From positions 2,914,001 to 2,978,000 of the forward strand of contig NZ_LT707065.1 of NCBI RefSeq assembly GCF_900156745.1: a stretch of DNA of 64,000 bases, given 5' to 3'. Shown here piece by piece: positions 8,749-17,393 of this stretch (position 1 is its first letter; the number at the start of each line of letters is the position of its first letter). The notes beneath the pieces are model-generated. The model was not told the origin of the DNA, did no database searches, and saw only the letters and a program-made list of their open reading frames with translations. Both the position numbers and the translations under genes were made by a program. This DNA comes from Achromobacter sp. MFA1 R4. Lineage in GTDB: Bacteria > Pseudomonadota > Gammaproteobacteria > Burkholderiales > Burkholderiaceae_B.

Positions 8749-11715
8749 ATGGCTGTCAACGCAAGCAGCGGCGGTTTCAGCGCCCAGTCCCGTCTTTACC
8801 GGCTCGATGGCGAGGGCGCGCTGTCGTCCCTGCAGGTCGAAGGCTGGGTCGCGCGCGAAGGCCTGTCCATGCTGGGCGAGATGCGCGTGGTCGCGCTGGC
8901 CGAAGACGCCGCGCTGGACCTGGACGACATGGTGACGCGGCCCGCCACCCTGTGGACCACGCGCGCGGATGGCACCGAGGCCGGCCGCAGCGGCGTGGTG
9001 CGTGCGGCCGAATTGCTGGGCAGCAATGCGGGCATGGCGCGCTATCGCCTGACCGTGGCGCCCTGGCTGTGGCTGGCCACGCAGCGGCGCGACAGCCGTA
9101 TCTATGAGAACCAGTCCGTCCTGGACATCGTGCGCCACGTGCTGGACGGCTACGAAGGCTACACCTACAAGCTGTCCGCCGACGTCGAGAATCACCTGGC
9201 CGACCTGCCGGCGCGCCCTTACACCACGCAGTATCGCGAAACCGATTACGCCTTTCTTTCGCGTCTTCTGGCGGAAGCCGGATTGGGTTGGACCACCGTC
9301 GAAGACGACAGCGCGCCCGCGCGCCACGCCGTGCTGATCTTTGCCGATAGCCGCGGCCTGGCCGAAGACGCCGAGTCCGCGGGCGCGGGCGTGCGCTTCC
9401 AGCGCGCCCATGCCACCGAATCGCGCGATGGCGTGCAGGCCATCGCGCGCCGGATGCGCCGGAGCGTGGAAAGCGTGACGGTGCTGGCCTGGCATGACAG
9501 CGGCAAGCACGCCATTGCCGGCCAGGCGTTGGCCGGCGCCGCCAGCGGCGCCGACGACGAGAGCGCCGGGCTGGAATGGTTTGAGCCGCTGGGGCACGGC
9601 GGACTGCTGAACCAGACGCATGCCCAGTTTCAGGCGACCTTGCTGATGGAGGCGGTGCAGGCCAGCGCCGAGACCTTCGTCGGCCGCGGCAATGTGTGCA
9701 CCTTCCGGTCGGGCACGCGCTTCACGCTGCAAGACATGTCGCCGCTGGGGCCCGCGGGGGAATCCGGCTTTGAGCCCGTCTTCGCGCTCGACCGCGTGGA
9801 ACATGTGGGCGTCAACAACCTGCCCGGACAGAACGACGCCAGCCTGGCGGACAGGCTGGGCGCGTTGGACGACTTTCTTTGCTTTGAAGAGGAGGACGAT
9901 GCGGGCCAGGGGCAACCGTCGGACGATGACCCGGACTACGACCACGACGGAAGTCAGGACAGAAGCCAGGACAGAAGCCAGGACAGAAGCCAGGACATAA
10001 GCCAGGACCAGGACGACGCCGCGATCGGGGTGCGACGCCCCGAGGCGGCGGTGATGGCGCGCGCGCACGACGTCGGCTACGCCAACCGGTTCCGCGCGGT
10101 GCGCTGCGACCGGCCGTGGCGCCCCTTGCCCCGGGCAGCGCGCGGCGCCAGGCTGGCGGGCGCGCCTTCCGCCGTCGGTGTCCACACGGCCATCGTCACC
10201 AACGCCGAAGGCGCCACCGAGGCCAGCGGGGAAGACGAGATCCACCGCAACGCGCGCGGCGACGTGCGCGTGCGCTTCCATTGGCAATCCGATGGCGAGG
10301 GCCTGGCGAAAAGCCGCTGGGCGCGCGTGGCGCAGCGCCAGGCGGGCGCGGGCATGGGGATGAGCTTCGTGCCGCGCATCGGCCAGGAAGTGCTGGTGCG
10401 ATTCCTGGATGAAGACATCGACCAACCCCTGGTCGTGGGCGCGCTCTACAACGGGCGCGGCGAAGGCGGCATTCCGTCCACGCCCGGCGGCAAGGCGGGC
10501 GAGCCGATGAACACCGAGGTCTACGCAGCGGCGGCCGATGGCAAGCCCAGCGCGCAGGCCAACCTGGCCAGCGGCAACGCGCCCGCATGGCATGGCGCGG
10601 CAAGCGGCGACGATCAGCATCGCAACGCGGCCGCCTTGAGCGGCTTCAAGAGCAAGGAATTCGGCGGCGACGGCTACAACCAGATCGTGTTCGACGACAG
10701 CGACGGCCAGTTGCGCATGCAGATCAAGTCCTCGCAGGCGGCCAGCGAATTGAACCTGGGCCACCTGATCCACCAGAGCGGCAACTATCGCGGCAACGTG
10801 CGCGGGGTGGGCGCGGAACTGCGCACCGACGCGTTCGGCGCGGTGCGTGGCGGAAGCGGCGTGCTGCTCACCACGTATTCCGCCGGCGGCAGCGAGCCGG
10901 CGGGCGACGCCGCGGCGCCGCTGGCGCTGGCCGGGCAGGCCGACATCATGGCGCAGTCGTTCGATGGCGTGATCGGCGCGCATCAGGGCGTGCGGCTGGC
11001 CTCGGCGCGCGGCACGGCTTCGGCGGGCGCGAGCCGGCTGGATGGCGAACGCGCGCCGCTGGCCGCCATGGCGCACGCGGTGTCGGGCACCGTGGCGGGT
11101 GAGGCAGTGGGCGGCGCCGCGGGCGACGCGTCGGCCAAGCACACCGAAGTGGTCGACGGCAAGGTGCCGCACCTGACCGATCCGCTGGTGTTGATGGCGG
11201 GCCGCGCGGGGCTGACGCAGGCGGCGGGGCGCAACGTCCAGGTCGCGGCCGGCGAACTGGTGCATTGGTCATCGGGCCAGGACCACAACCTGGCCGTCAT
11301 CGGCTCGCTGCGCGTGCATACCGGGCAGGCGCTGGGCATCGTGGCCGGCGTGCAGAAGGGTGGCGCGGAATCCGGGCTGGATCTCATCGCGGGCACTGGC
11401 GAGGTCGACGTCATCTCGCAACACGACACGCTGACGGTGCAGGCGCAGCAGGACCTGCGCATGGTCAGCGCCAACGCCGGCATCGAATACGCCTCGCCCC
11501 AGCGCATCCGCATCGCCAACGCGGCGGGCGCCAGCATCGTGATCGAAGGCGGCAACATCACCGTGACGGCGCCGGGCCGCATCGACGTCAAGACCGGCAA
11601 CAAGCAATTTGCCGGGCCGACGCAGATGCCGTATCCGTTCCCGCAATTCACTGTCTGCAAGACCTGCATCCTGGATGCCCAGGAGAGCGTGCAGTCCATC
11701 ACCGACAAGGCATGA
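8749..11715 (+). CDS. vgrG: T6SS spike protein VgrG (first copy)
   Basis: 988 residues. The gp27-like N-terminal region includes a typical VgrG block around YTTQYRETDYAFLSRLLAEA. A gp5 OB-fold region follows (NARGDVRVRFHWQSDGEG ... VGALYNGRGEGG), then a DUF2345-type beta-helical extension ending in QFAGPTQMPYPFPQFTVC with a CKTC motif. VgrG trimers cap the Hcp tube and carry effectors. An acidic insert of RSQD repeats lies near residues 400-425. The stop overlaps the DUF4123 adaptor start (ATGA), so this spike is expected to carry the downstream Tle1-like protein. The ATG at 8749 is preferred over an upstream TTG at 8719 because ACGAGG lies just before it. Confidence 0.95.
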   Translation: MAVNASSGGFSAQSRLYRLDGEGALSSLQVEGWVAREGLSMLGEMRVVALAEDAALDLDDMVTRPATLWTTRADGTEAGRSGVVRAAELLGSNAGMARYRLTVAPWLWLATQRRDSRIYENQSVLDIVRHVLDGYEGYTYKLSADVENHLADLPARPYTTQYRETDYAFLSRLLAEAGLGWTTVEDDSAPARHAVLIFADSRGLAEDAESAGAGVRFQRAHATESRDGVQAIARRMRRSVESVTVLAWHDSGKHAIAGQALAGAASGADDESAGLEWFEPLGHGGLLNQTHAQFQATLLMEAVQASAETFVGRGNVCTFRSGTRFTLQDMSPLGPAGESGFEPVFALDRVEHVGVNNLPGQNDASLADRLGALDDFLCFEEEDDAGQGQPSDDDPDYDHDGSQDRSQDRSQDRSQDISQDQDDAAIGVRRPEAAVMARAHDVGYANRFRAVRCDRPWRPLPRAARGARLAGAPSAVGVHTAIVTNAEGATEASGEDEIHRNARGDVRVRFHWQSDGEGLAKSRWARVAQRQAGAGMGMSFVPRIGQEVLVRFLDEDIDQPLVVGALYNGRGEGGIPSTPGGKAGEPMNTEVYAAAADGKPSAQANLASGNAPAWHGAASGDDQHRNAAALSGFKSKEFGGDGYNQIVFDDSDGQLRMQIKSSQAASELNLGHLIHQSGNYRGNVRGVGAELRTDAFGAVRGGSGVLLTTYSAGGSEPAGDAAAPLALAGQADIMAQSFDGVIGAHQGVRLASARGTASAGASRLDGERAPLAAMAHAVSGTVAGEAVGGAAGDASAKHTEVVDGKVPHLTDPLVLMAGRAGLTQAAGRNVQVAAGELVHWSSGQDHNLAVIGSLRVHTGQALGIVAGVQKGGAESGLDLIAGTGEVDVISQHDTLTVQAQQDLRMVSANAGIEYASPQRIRIANAAGASIVIEGGNITVTAPGRIDVKTGNKQFAGPTQMPYPFPQFTVCKTCILDAQESVQSITDKA
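9949..10014 (+). repeat. 12-bp tandem repeat inside vgrG
   Basis: About five imperfect copies of a 12-bp unit (agaagccaggac) encode repeated RSQD tetrapeptides inside an Asp-rich loop. The repeat keeps the reading frame because its unit is a multiple of three. Copy number is likely to vary between strains. Confidence 0.85.
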
Positions 11716-12701
11716 CGGCGATGGAATATTCCTGGCAGGACGCGCTGCGCTCCACCTTCGATGAACTGCCCCATCACCGCGGCCCTTACGGCGAGGCTGC
11801 GCGCGCCTATGCGATCGTCGATTTCCGCGGGCATCCCGATCTGCTGGCGCGGCTGCGCACCACGCAAGACCTGAGCTTTGGATCGATCTGGGCGCAGACG
11901 GGCCTGGACATCTATGGCGATGTGGCGCCCTTGCTGATCGAGATCGACGGCGCCTCGCAGGGCGTGTTGCGCGGGCCGCGCTACGAAGACTTCAACACCG
12001 TGCTGGTGCGCGTGCTGGAGGCGCTGCACGAACGCCCGGGCGGCCGCTACGCGATGATGAGTTTCGCGTCGGCCGTGCCGTTGGAAAAGCTGATTGCGCA
12101 CTTCGGCCCCTTCTGCGACTACGCCTTGCCGGACGCAAGCGAGTTCTTCCTGCATTGGTACGACAGCCGCATCCTGGCGCGGGCCTTGCAGGTGTGGACG
12201 CCCGAGCAGCGTGCGCGCTTCGCGGCGCCCGTCATCACGTTGCGCTATGCGCAGCGCGATGGCGCGCTGGCCGCGCTGGCCGGCGAGGGCCGGCTCCCGG
12301 CCGCGCGCGCGGCCGGGATCGAACGCTTCACGCCCGAACAGCATCAGATGCTGTTCGATCTGGACTACCCCGACAAGCTGGCGGTGCAGCTGCGCCGCCT
12401 TTATGCAGGCCTGTTGCCTGGCAATCCCGATCAGGATGCGCTGGTGCCGCGCGTCGAAGCGCAGCTGGAACGTGCGCGTGCGCACGGTGTGGCGGGCGAC
12501 AAGGACACGTTCGACTACGTGGCCTGGGGCGTGTCGATCTCGCCGCGCTTTGATGAACACGCCTTGATCCGCGAGGGACTGCGCGCGTATCGGCCGGGTG
12601 CCGAGGGCGGGCTGGCGCGGGCGTTGGAAGCCGTGCCGGATGCGGTGTGGGATGAGGTTCAGTCGCTGCATCGGGCTGGACGGGATGGCCGAGATGCGTA
12701 A
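11712..12701 (+). CDS. DUF4123 effector adaptor/chaperone (Tap/TEC type)
   Basis: 329 residues. The N-terminal half has the alternating layout of DUF4123 proteins (ARAYAIVDFRGHPDLL, RYAMMSFASAVPLEKLIAHF, FFLHWYDSRILARAL). DUF4123 adaptors bind a specific effector and load it on the cognate VgrG without being secreted. The ATG overlaps the vgrG stop (ATGA), and the gene's own stop overlaps the first DUF3304 lipoprotein start by 8 bp, so vgrG, adaptor and immunity candidate are translationally coupled. It probably serves the Tle1-like protein three genes downstream. A decayed duplicate of parts of this gene lies at 13,480-13,645. Confidence 0.85.
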   Translation: MTAMEYSWQDALRSTFDELPHHRGPYGEAARAYAIVDFRGHPDLLARLRTTQDLSFGSIWAQTGLDIYGDVAPLLIEIDGASQGVLRGPRYEDFNTVLVRVLEALHERPGGRYAMMSFASAVPLEKLIAHFGPFCDYALPDASEFFLHWYDSRILARALQVWTPEQRARFAAPVITLRYAQRDGALAALAGEGRLPAARAAGIERFTPEQHQMLFDLDYPDKLAVQLRRLYAGLLPGNPDQDALVPRVEAQLERARAHGVAGDKDTFDYVAWGVSISPRFDEHALIREGLRAYRPGAEGGLARALEAVPDAVWDEVQSLHRAGRDGRDA

Positions 12702-13473
12702 GGCATTGGTCGGCGTATTGCTTTGCCTGGGCCTGGTGGCGGGCTGCAAAGCCGAGCCCACTTATCAAGGGGTCAGTGTAGTTACCTACAACTACACGCC
12801 TTGGGATCTGACATCCGTTCGAATAGCAGATGCGTTCGGCGGCGTTGCCGGAAGCGGCATGATTCGATCGGGAGGAGGTGAGGGAAGTGTCTCGTGTTGC
12901 TACACGCTAAAAGGCACTGACTTCACGGTCAAGTGGAAAGGTGGTGATGCCGACTTGATGCGTAAACACATGTTCGATGGAAAGTTCGACGAGGTGATCT
13001 TTGCCAAAGAGACGACGGTGCATCTGCCATCTCAGGATGCCCCTCCTGGCGACGGACCCGTCATTTTGGAATTGCACATCTACCCCGACGATCACATGGA
13101 GCTTGCTCTGAGCCGCAAACTACTAGGCCAGGTCAGAATCCCAATCGTCGATACCGTGAGGTGGTTGTATGGAAACCACCGGGACGAACTGGTCGGGTAC
13201 AAGAGTATCCATGAGTTGGCGGACGTGCTTCCCAAAGTCGTTAAGCAGGCATGGACGAATTACAGGATCGAAGAATCCGGCGATATGCGGGCGTATATGT
13301 ATCTCTACTTCACCGTGGCTTCGGATTTCTACAAAGACGCGGAGATCGCCGGGATTTTGAAAGATCCGAATCGAAATCCGGGTGACTTTGGTAAGGCTGT
13401 CGGTGCGCTGCCGGAAGAGAAACTGGCGCAGTTGAAAGCGTCTGGCACGCCTCCTGGAGATAAAGATTTGTGA
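12694..13473 (+). CDS. DUF3304-type lipoprotein, putative immunity protein (copy 1)
   Basis: 259 residues with a lipoprotein signal peptide and lipobox LVAGC (Cys18). The mature part begins with a VVTYNYTPWDL block and has SVSCCYTLKG with two adjacent cysteines near residue 70, consistent with DUF3304 proteins of Burkholderiales. The C-terminus is SGTPPGDKDL. It starts inside the DUF4123 gene. Tle-family phospholipase effectors are commonly paired with periplasmic or lipoprotein immunity proteins, often in multiple copies, so protection against the downstream effector is the best guess. Base composition is unlike the flanks: 29 of 60 bases are G+C at 13,321-13,380, suggesting horizontal acquisition. 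Confidence 0.82.
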   Translation: MRKALVGVLLCLGLVAGCKAEPTYQGVSVVTYNYTPWDLTSVRIADAFGGVAGSGMIRSGGGEGSVSCCYTLKGTDFTVKWKGGDADLMRKHMFDGKFDEVIFAKETTVHLPSQDAPPGDGPVILELHIYPDDHMELALSRKLLGQVRIPIVDTVRWLYGNHRDELVGYKSIHELADVLPKVVKQAWTNYRIEESGDMRAYMYLYFTVASDFYKDAEIAGILKDPNRNPGDFGKAVGALPEEKLAQLKASGTPPGDKDL

Positions 13474-13479
13474 CAGCCA

Positions 13480-13645
13480 TACCGATCATCACGCTGCGCG
13501 ATGCGTTGTGAGAAGAAGCGCTGATAGCGTTGGCGGGCGCGGGACGGCGCCAGCGCTCGAAGGTGCGCCGGATGTGGTGTGACATGACGCGCGGGCGCTG
13601 CGTCGGGAGGGGCGAAATGGCTGGGATGCGTAAAGAGCTGGTCGT
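13480..13645 (+). pseudogene. Decayed duplicate of DUF4123 gene segments and the DUF3304 start
   Basis: The spacer between the two lipoprotein genes is a gene remnant. Positions about 13,480-13,548 match the DUF4123 gene around 12,229-12,299; the translated trace PIITLRDAL then hits a stop codon, against PVITLRYAQ in the intact gene. Positions about 13,556-13,645 match 12,624-12,713, covering the end of the DUF4123 gene and the first codons of the DUF3304 gene, including the overlapping ATGCGTAA junction. About 325 bp of the source is missing between these blocks. It is read as the debris of a tandem duplication. The alignment was made by eye. Confidence 0.75.
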
Positions 13646-13693
13646 AGATGTTACGGCAGCCATTGGGCGCCCTTTGATAATCTGGAGTGATCG

Positions 13694-14473
13694 ATGCGTA
13701 AAGGACTTATCGGAATTCTGATGTGGCTTGGCCTGTTAACGGGCTGCCACGCCGAGCCCACTTATCAAGGGGTCAGCGTAGTTACCTACAACTACACGCC
13801 TTGGGATCTTGAGCTGGTGCAGATTGTCGACGCTTCGGGCGGGGTGGCGGCAACGGGTATGGTCCCATCAGGCGGTGGAGAGGGAAGTGTTTCCTGCTGC
13901 TACACCTTGAAGGGCACGGAGTTCGTCGTAAAGTGGAAAGGCGGAGACGCCGACCTCATGCGCAAACATATGTACGACGGAAAGTTTGACGAGGTGCTGT
14001 TCAGCAAAGAAACGAAGGTAGCTTTCCCACCTGCGAAGATACCGCCGGGAGACGGGCCGGCCATTCTGGAGTTGCATATCTACCCAGACGAGCATATGGA
14101 GATGGCCATCAGCCGCCAGTTGTTAGGGCAGGTCAGAATTCCAATCGTTGAAACGACACGCTGGCTATACAAGAATCACAAAGAAGATCTGGTGAATTAC
14201 AGAAGTATTCACGAACTTAGATACGTGCTTGCGAAGGTGACGAAACGGGCTTGGACACGTTATCGGATCGAGAACGAAGGAGACATGCAAGGCTATATGT
14301 ATCTCTATTTCGTCGTCGCCTCGAATTTCGAAAACGACCCTGATGTCGCGTCCGTTTTGCAGAATTTAAATCGAAAGCCGGGTGACTTTGGCCGCTTTGT
14401 CGCGGCGTTGTCCAAGGAAAAAATCGAGCAATTGAAATCGAAAGGCACGCCGCCGGGAGACAAGGATGTCTAA
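13694..14473 (+). CDS. DUF3304-type lipoprotein, putative immunity protein (copy 2)
   Basis: 259 residues with lipobox LLTGC (Cys18). It aligns end to end without a gap with the preceding lipoprotein and most positions are identical, including the SVSCCYTLKG and KWKGGDADLMRKHM blocks. The most divergent positions are around residues 38-55 and 106-116 and in the last third. A clear GGAG lies 6 nt before the ATG. Its stop overlaps the Tle1-like gene start by 8 bp, so it is coupled directly to the effector and is the more likely cognate immunity protein. The other copy may protect against related effectors. Composition is AT-rich like its twin. Confidence 0.82.
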   Translation: MRKGLIGILMWLGLLTGCHAEPTYQGVSVVTYNYTPWDLELVQIVDASGGVAATGMVPSGGGEGSVSCCYTLKGTEFVVKWKGGDADLMRKHMYDGKFDEVLFSKETKVAFPPAKIPPGDGPAILELHIYPDEHMEMAISRQLLGQVRIPIVETTRWLYKNHKEDLVNYRSIHELRYVLAKVTKRAWTRYRIENEGDMQGYMYLYFVVASNFENDPDVASVLQNLNRKPGDFGRFVAALSKEKIEQLKSKGTPPGDKDV

Positions 14474-16772
14474 CGTAGAACTGCCCGAACAAGATCGCAC
14501 CCCGGCCTCGGTGCTAAAGGCGATGGCCGAGAACGAGGCGGCATATCCGAAGGATTCTTGCACCGAGTGCGGAATTACGCTGCGGATAGGATTTTTCTTT
14601 GATGGGTTTGGGCGAAACAAGAACCTGGATCAGGCCAATCCGACCTTCCTTTCGAATGTTAGCCGTCTATGGATGGCTCACTACTCCGAATTTGACGCCG
14701 ACCGGCCGGTTAAACAGGTCTGGCTGCGGTTGTACTACTCCGGCCTGGGCGTCGAACTCAACGAAGAGGCGAAGACCGACGCTTTCGTGGCGGCCCTGTC
14801 TACCGCAGGGGGAAAAATGGTTGATAAGACGGTCTCCAGTGTAACGGGGGCAGCAAAAGACATCACGCGTCTGGATGAAGTTCCGGACGTAGATGTCACA
14901 GGACGCCTACGCAAGGCGGTGAAGGGCTCAATCAAAGACGGCTCTTATCAACCGCTGGTGAAGGCTTACAAGGATGTTGTGAAGGACGTACAGACGCTCC
15001 CGGAAAAAACGATACGGATCTGGAATGCGCTGGATGTTGAGAGATTCAAGGATCGTGCTCATGCCACAGTGCGTGGCGCATGGGCGGGGTTCAAGAAGAA
15101 CCCGCTGAAAGCTGCATGGACCGCCACGAAAGAGGCCGCTAAGGCTACTGTCCTGGAAAGCGTTCCGGTCGTGAGTGACAATGCGACGGTGGCATACCTC
15201 CTGGGAACAGGGGTAGACAAAAGGCTGGAAGCCGCCAAGCGTCAGTTCGAAGTTGCCTATAAAGCAGCGAACGCGGGGACCGAAAAAGTCGTTCGCATTG
15301 AAATCTCGGTATTCGGTGGAGATAGAGGCGGGGTGCTGGCGAAGCAGTTCGTCAACGACATAGTTAAGAAATACCGACGGCGTCACGATCTGGACTTGGC
15401 CATTATTGGTAAAGACGGTGCGCCCGATGCGCAGATACGTATCCGCTTTCTCGGGCTTTTCGACTCTGTGGCGTCCATCATGGATGAGAACGCATTCCTG
15501 AGTTTTCTCCCTGTCGCGGACATCATCAAGCAAAACTACAAAGACAGGACGTTGACGGTTCCCGCTGCGGTGGAGAAGGCGGTGCACTTTGCCGCTGCGC
15601 ACGAGCTACGCCGCAATCAGCGCTTGGACTCACTGGAAAAGACGCGCGGGTTGCAGTATCTCTACCCGGGTTCTAGTGGCGACGTCACCGGTGTCTCTCC
15701 GCCCGGGTCTCTGGGGTCTCGAACCGAACTCTCGCGGCTCCCGTTGCGCGAGATGATGAATCTTGCTATTTCGCACGGCGCTGCGATTCATAGTATGGAA
15801 TATCTCTACGAGACATATCCCATTGCGCACCGGATGATGACACTCGCCAATCCCGTGCAGGACGAAGGCCAGACCTACCACGTGCAGCAGCTGGTCACCG
15901 CCTATCGCGAACTCGTCAAGTATGAACCAGGCTGCGATTTTGTGCCGCACATGGAAGTCTTCCTTCGCTGGCTGGCGGTGCGATATCAGGACCCCGTGTT
16001 TCGCGCGGGGATATCGGACCCTGCTGAGCAATGGATCAAAGATCGGGATTTCTTCACCCCCGAACAGGAACTCGCGGAAGAGCGGCGCCGCCTGTCCATG
16101 CTGTCGCCAGAGCAGCGTGCCAAGCCCGAGACGACGGCGCGCGCGCGGGAACTGGAAGCCTTGGCCAACGAGCGCCGCGAACGGGCCAATGCCAGCCGGG
16201 GCGAAGCACCGCCGCAGCGCTTCAAGCCGTTGTGGGAGCGTCTGGAAGCGGAGTACAAGAGCCTTGAAGAGGCTGAGCAGCGAGACGCCGACACCGAACG
16301 GCGGCGTCAGGATATGGAGCGCAACAACCCGGAGCAGCTTCGCACGATTGAAAGCTGGGGGCCGGATGCGGTCGTCATGGAAAACATGCGCTACGGGAGA
16401 AAGCCGGGCGATCCGGACTATGTGGATAAGCTCCCCGATCCGCTTGCCGACATGAAGGCTGAACGCGCCGTGCAGAAGCGCCTGCTGAATGCCTGGCGCG
16501 ATGCGCGCGATGGCAAGACGCAATTGCCGCCCAAGGTCATGACGCTGTTCGACTGGCTGGTGCATGACGCCATGCTGAGCAGCTGGCCTGACCATCTGCT
16601 GGCCAGCACCTCGATGTATTTCCGCGTGCGCGACAAGGATGTGTTCGCCAAGACCGACACGAAGGCGGAGATGGAACAGCGCGCCAAGGACATGCGTAAT
16701 GCCGAGCGGGTGGACGCGATGGCCGCGCGCAACGAGCAGAACATCCGGCAGATGACGCCCGTGCGGCCCTGA
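14466..16772 (+). CDS. Tle1-like (DUF2235) T6SS effector with altered active site
   Basis: 768 residues. Tle1/DUF2235 features are present: LRIGFFFDGFGRN at the start, RFLGLFDSVAS (Asp333), HFAAAHELRR, and PLREMMNLA after the PG-motif. The nucleophile motif, normally G-x-S-x-G as in GFSRGA, reads FGGDRGG with Asp286 in the Ser position. The usual PGxHSDVGG reads PGSSGDVTG with Ser404 in the His position. A canonical phospholipase triad is therefore absent. Residues from about 480 on are highly charged and partly coiled-coil. It follows vgrG, adaptor and two lipoproteins, and ends at a strong terminator. It may be a repurposed or inactive lipase, or use other residues. Confidence 0.8.
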   Translation: MSNVELPEQDRTPASVLKAMAENEAAYPKDSCTECGITLRIGFFFDGFGRNKNLDQANPTFLSNVSRLWMAHYSEFDADRPVKQVWLRLYYSGLGVELNEEAKTDAFVAALSTAGGKMVDKTVSSVTGAAKDITRLDEVPDVDVTGRLRKAVKGSIKDGSYQPLVKAYKDVVKDVQTLPEKTIRIWNALDVERFKDRAHATVRGAWAGFKKNPLKAAWTATKEAAKATVLESVPVVSDNATVAYLLGTGVDKRLEAAKRQFEVAYKAANAGTEKVVRIEISVFGGDRGGVLAKQFVNDIVKKYRRRHDLDLAIIGKDGAPDAQIRIRFLGLFDSVASIMDENAFLSFLPVADIIKQNYKDRTLTVPAAVEKAVHFAAAHELRRNQRLDSLEKTRGLQYLYPGSSGDVTGVSPPGSLGSRTELSRLPLREMMNLAISHGAAIHSMEYLYETYPIAHRMMTLANPVQDEGQTYHVQQLVTAYRELVKYEPGCDFVPHMEVFLRWLAVRYQDPVFRAGISDPAEQWIKDRDFFTPEQELAEERRRLSMLSPEQRAKPETTARARELEALANERRERANASRGEAPPQRFKPLWERLEAEYKSLEEAEQRDADTERRRQDMERNNPEQLRTIESWGPDAVVMENMRYGRKPGDPDYVDKLPDPLADMKAERAVQKRLLNAWRDARDGKTQLPPKVMTLFDWLVHDAMLSSWPDHLLASTSMYFRVRDKDVFAKTDTKAEMEQRAKDMRNAERVDAMAARNEQNIRQMTPVRP

Positions 16773-16796
16773 GCGGCGGCGTGGCGGTGATGGCAT

Positions 16797-16828
16797 GACG
16801 GCCCTGCAAAGCAGGGCCGTCTTTTTTT
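16797..16828 (+). terminator. Rho-independent terminator of the first cargo module
   Basis: A perfect 11-bp GC-rich stem (gacggccctgc / gcagggccgtc) with an AAA loop is followed by seven T residues, 24 bp after the stop of the Tle1-like gene. It separates the rightward module from the convergent leftward operon. Confidence 0.95.
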
Positions 16829-16841
16829 GTTTGAACGTCTT

Positions 16842-17345
16842 TTACTTCTGACCGTCTTCGACCTCGATGGTCACGGTGTTCGATTTCACGTCCTCGGCCT
16901 CGATATAGACTTCATACGTCGCCGGCGTGGCGGGCAGGTGCAGCACGCCGGCCATGTCCGTGGTGAAGCGCGTTTCGACCGTCATGCCGGGCGGCAGGGG
17001 GATCTTCGGGGGCGTCGGGCCGCCCTCCCTGGGATCGACCGACACATTGGGCAGCTTGGGACGCACGTAGTTGAACGCGATGCCGCGATACACCTTGCCG
17101 GTGCGCGTATCCACCGCCACGAAGCGCGGCAGTTGCGGGTTGTCGACCACGGGCAGGATGCCGCGCGCGCAGATGGGAATGGTGAGCGTGTTGCCGTCGC
17201 GGATCTTCACGCGCGAGGGCGCGGCGATGCGCATCTGCGCGTCATAGCCTTGCAGCGGCGGCATGCAGGCGTGCTCTTTCTGCGAGTGCGAGGGCACCGA
17301 GGCGAAGGTGGCGGGCTCGATCCAGTCGGTAGTCATGATGGGCAT
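16842..17345 (-). CDS. Unknown protein after the VgrG-protease; candidate immunity or accessory protein
   Basis: 167 residues from MPIMTTDW at 17345; a second ATG at 17336 is possible. No signal peptide or membrane helix is visible. The mid-part (SRVKIRDGNTLTIPICARG, RFVAVDTRTGKVYRGIAFNY) and end (GVLHLPATPATYEVYIEAED) suggest an all-beta, Ig-like fold. It is the last gene of the leftward tssJKL-vgrG operon, 48 bp after the stop of the giant vgrG. That position is typical of an immunity protein, but a cytoplasmic beta protein could equally be an accessory factor. I do not recognise the family. Confidence 0.7.
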   Translation of the reverse strand: MPIMTTDWIEPATFASVPSHSQKEHACMPPLQGYDAQMRIAAPSRVKIRDGNTLTIPICARGILPVVDNPQLPRFVAVDTRTGKVYRGIAFNYVRPKLPNVSVDPREGGPTPPKIPLPPGMTVETRFTTDMAGVLHLPATPATYEVYIEAEDVKSNTVTIEVEDGQK

Positions 17346-17393
17346 GTCGAAATCGTATTGGGCTGCAATGGTGTTCGGTGGCGGGTGGCTTCG

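Noticed and set aside
9949..10014. CRISPR-like array
   Set aside because: Units are contiguous 12-bp coding repeats without spacers.
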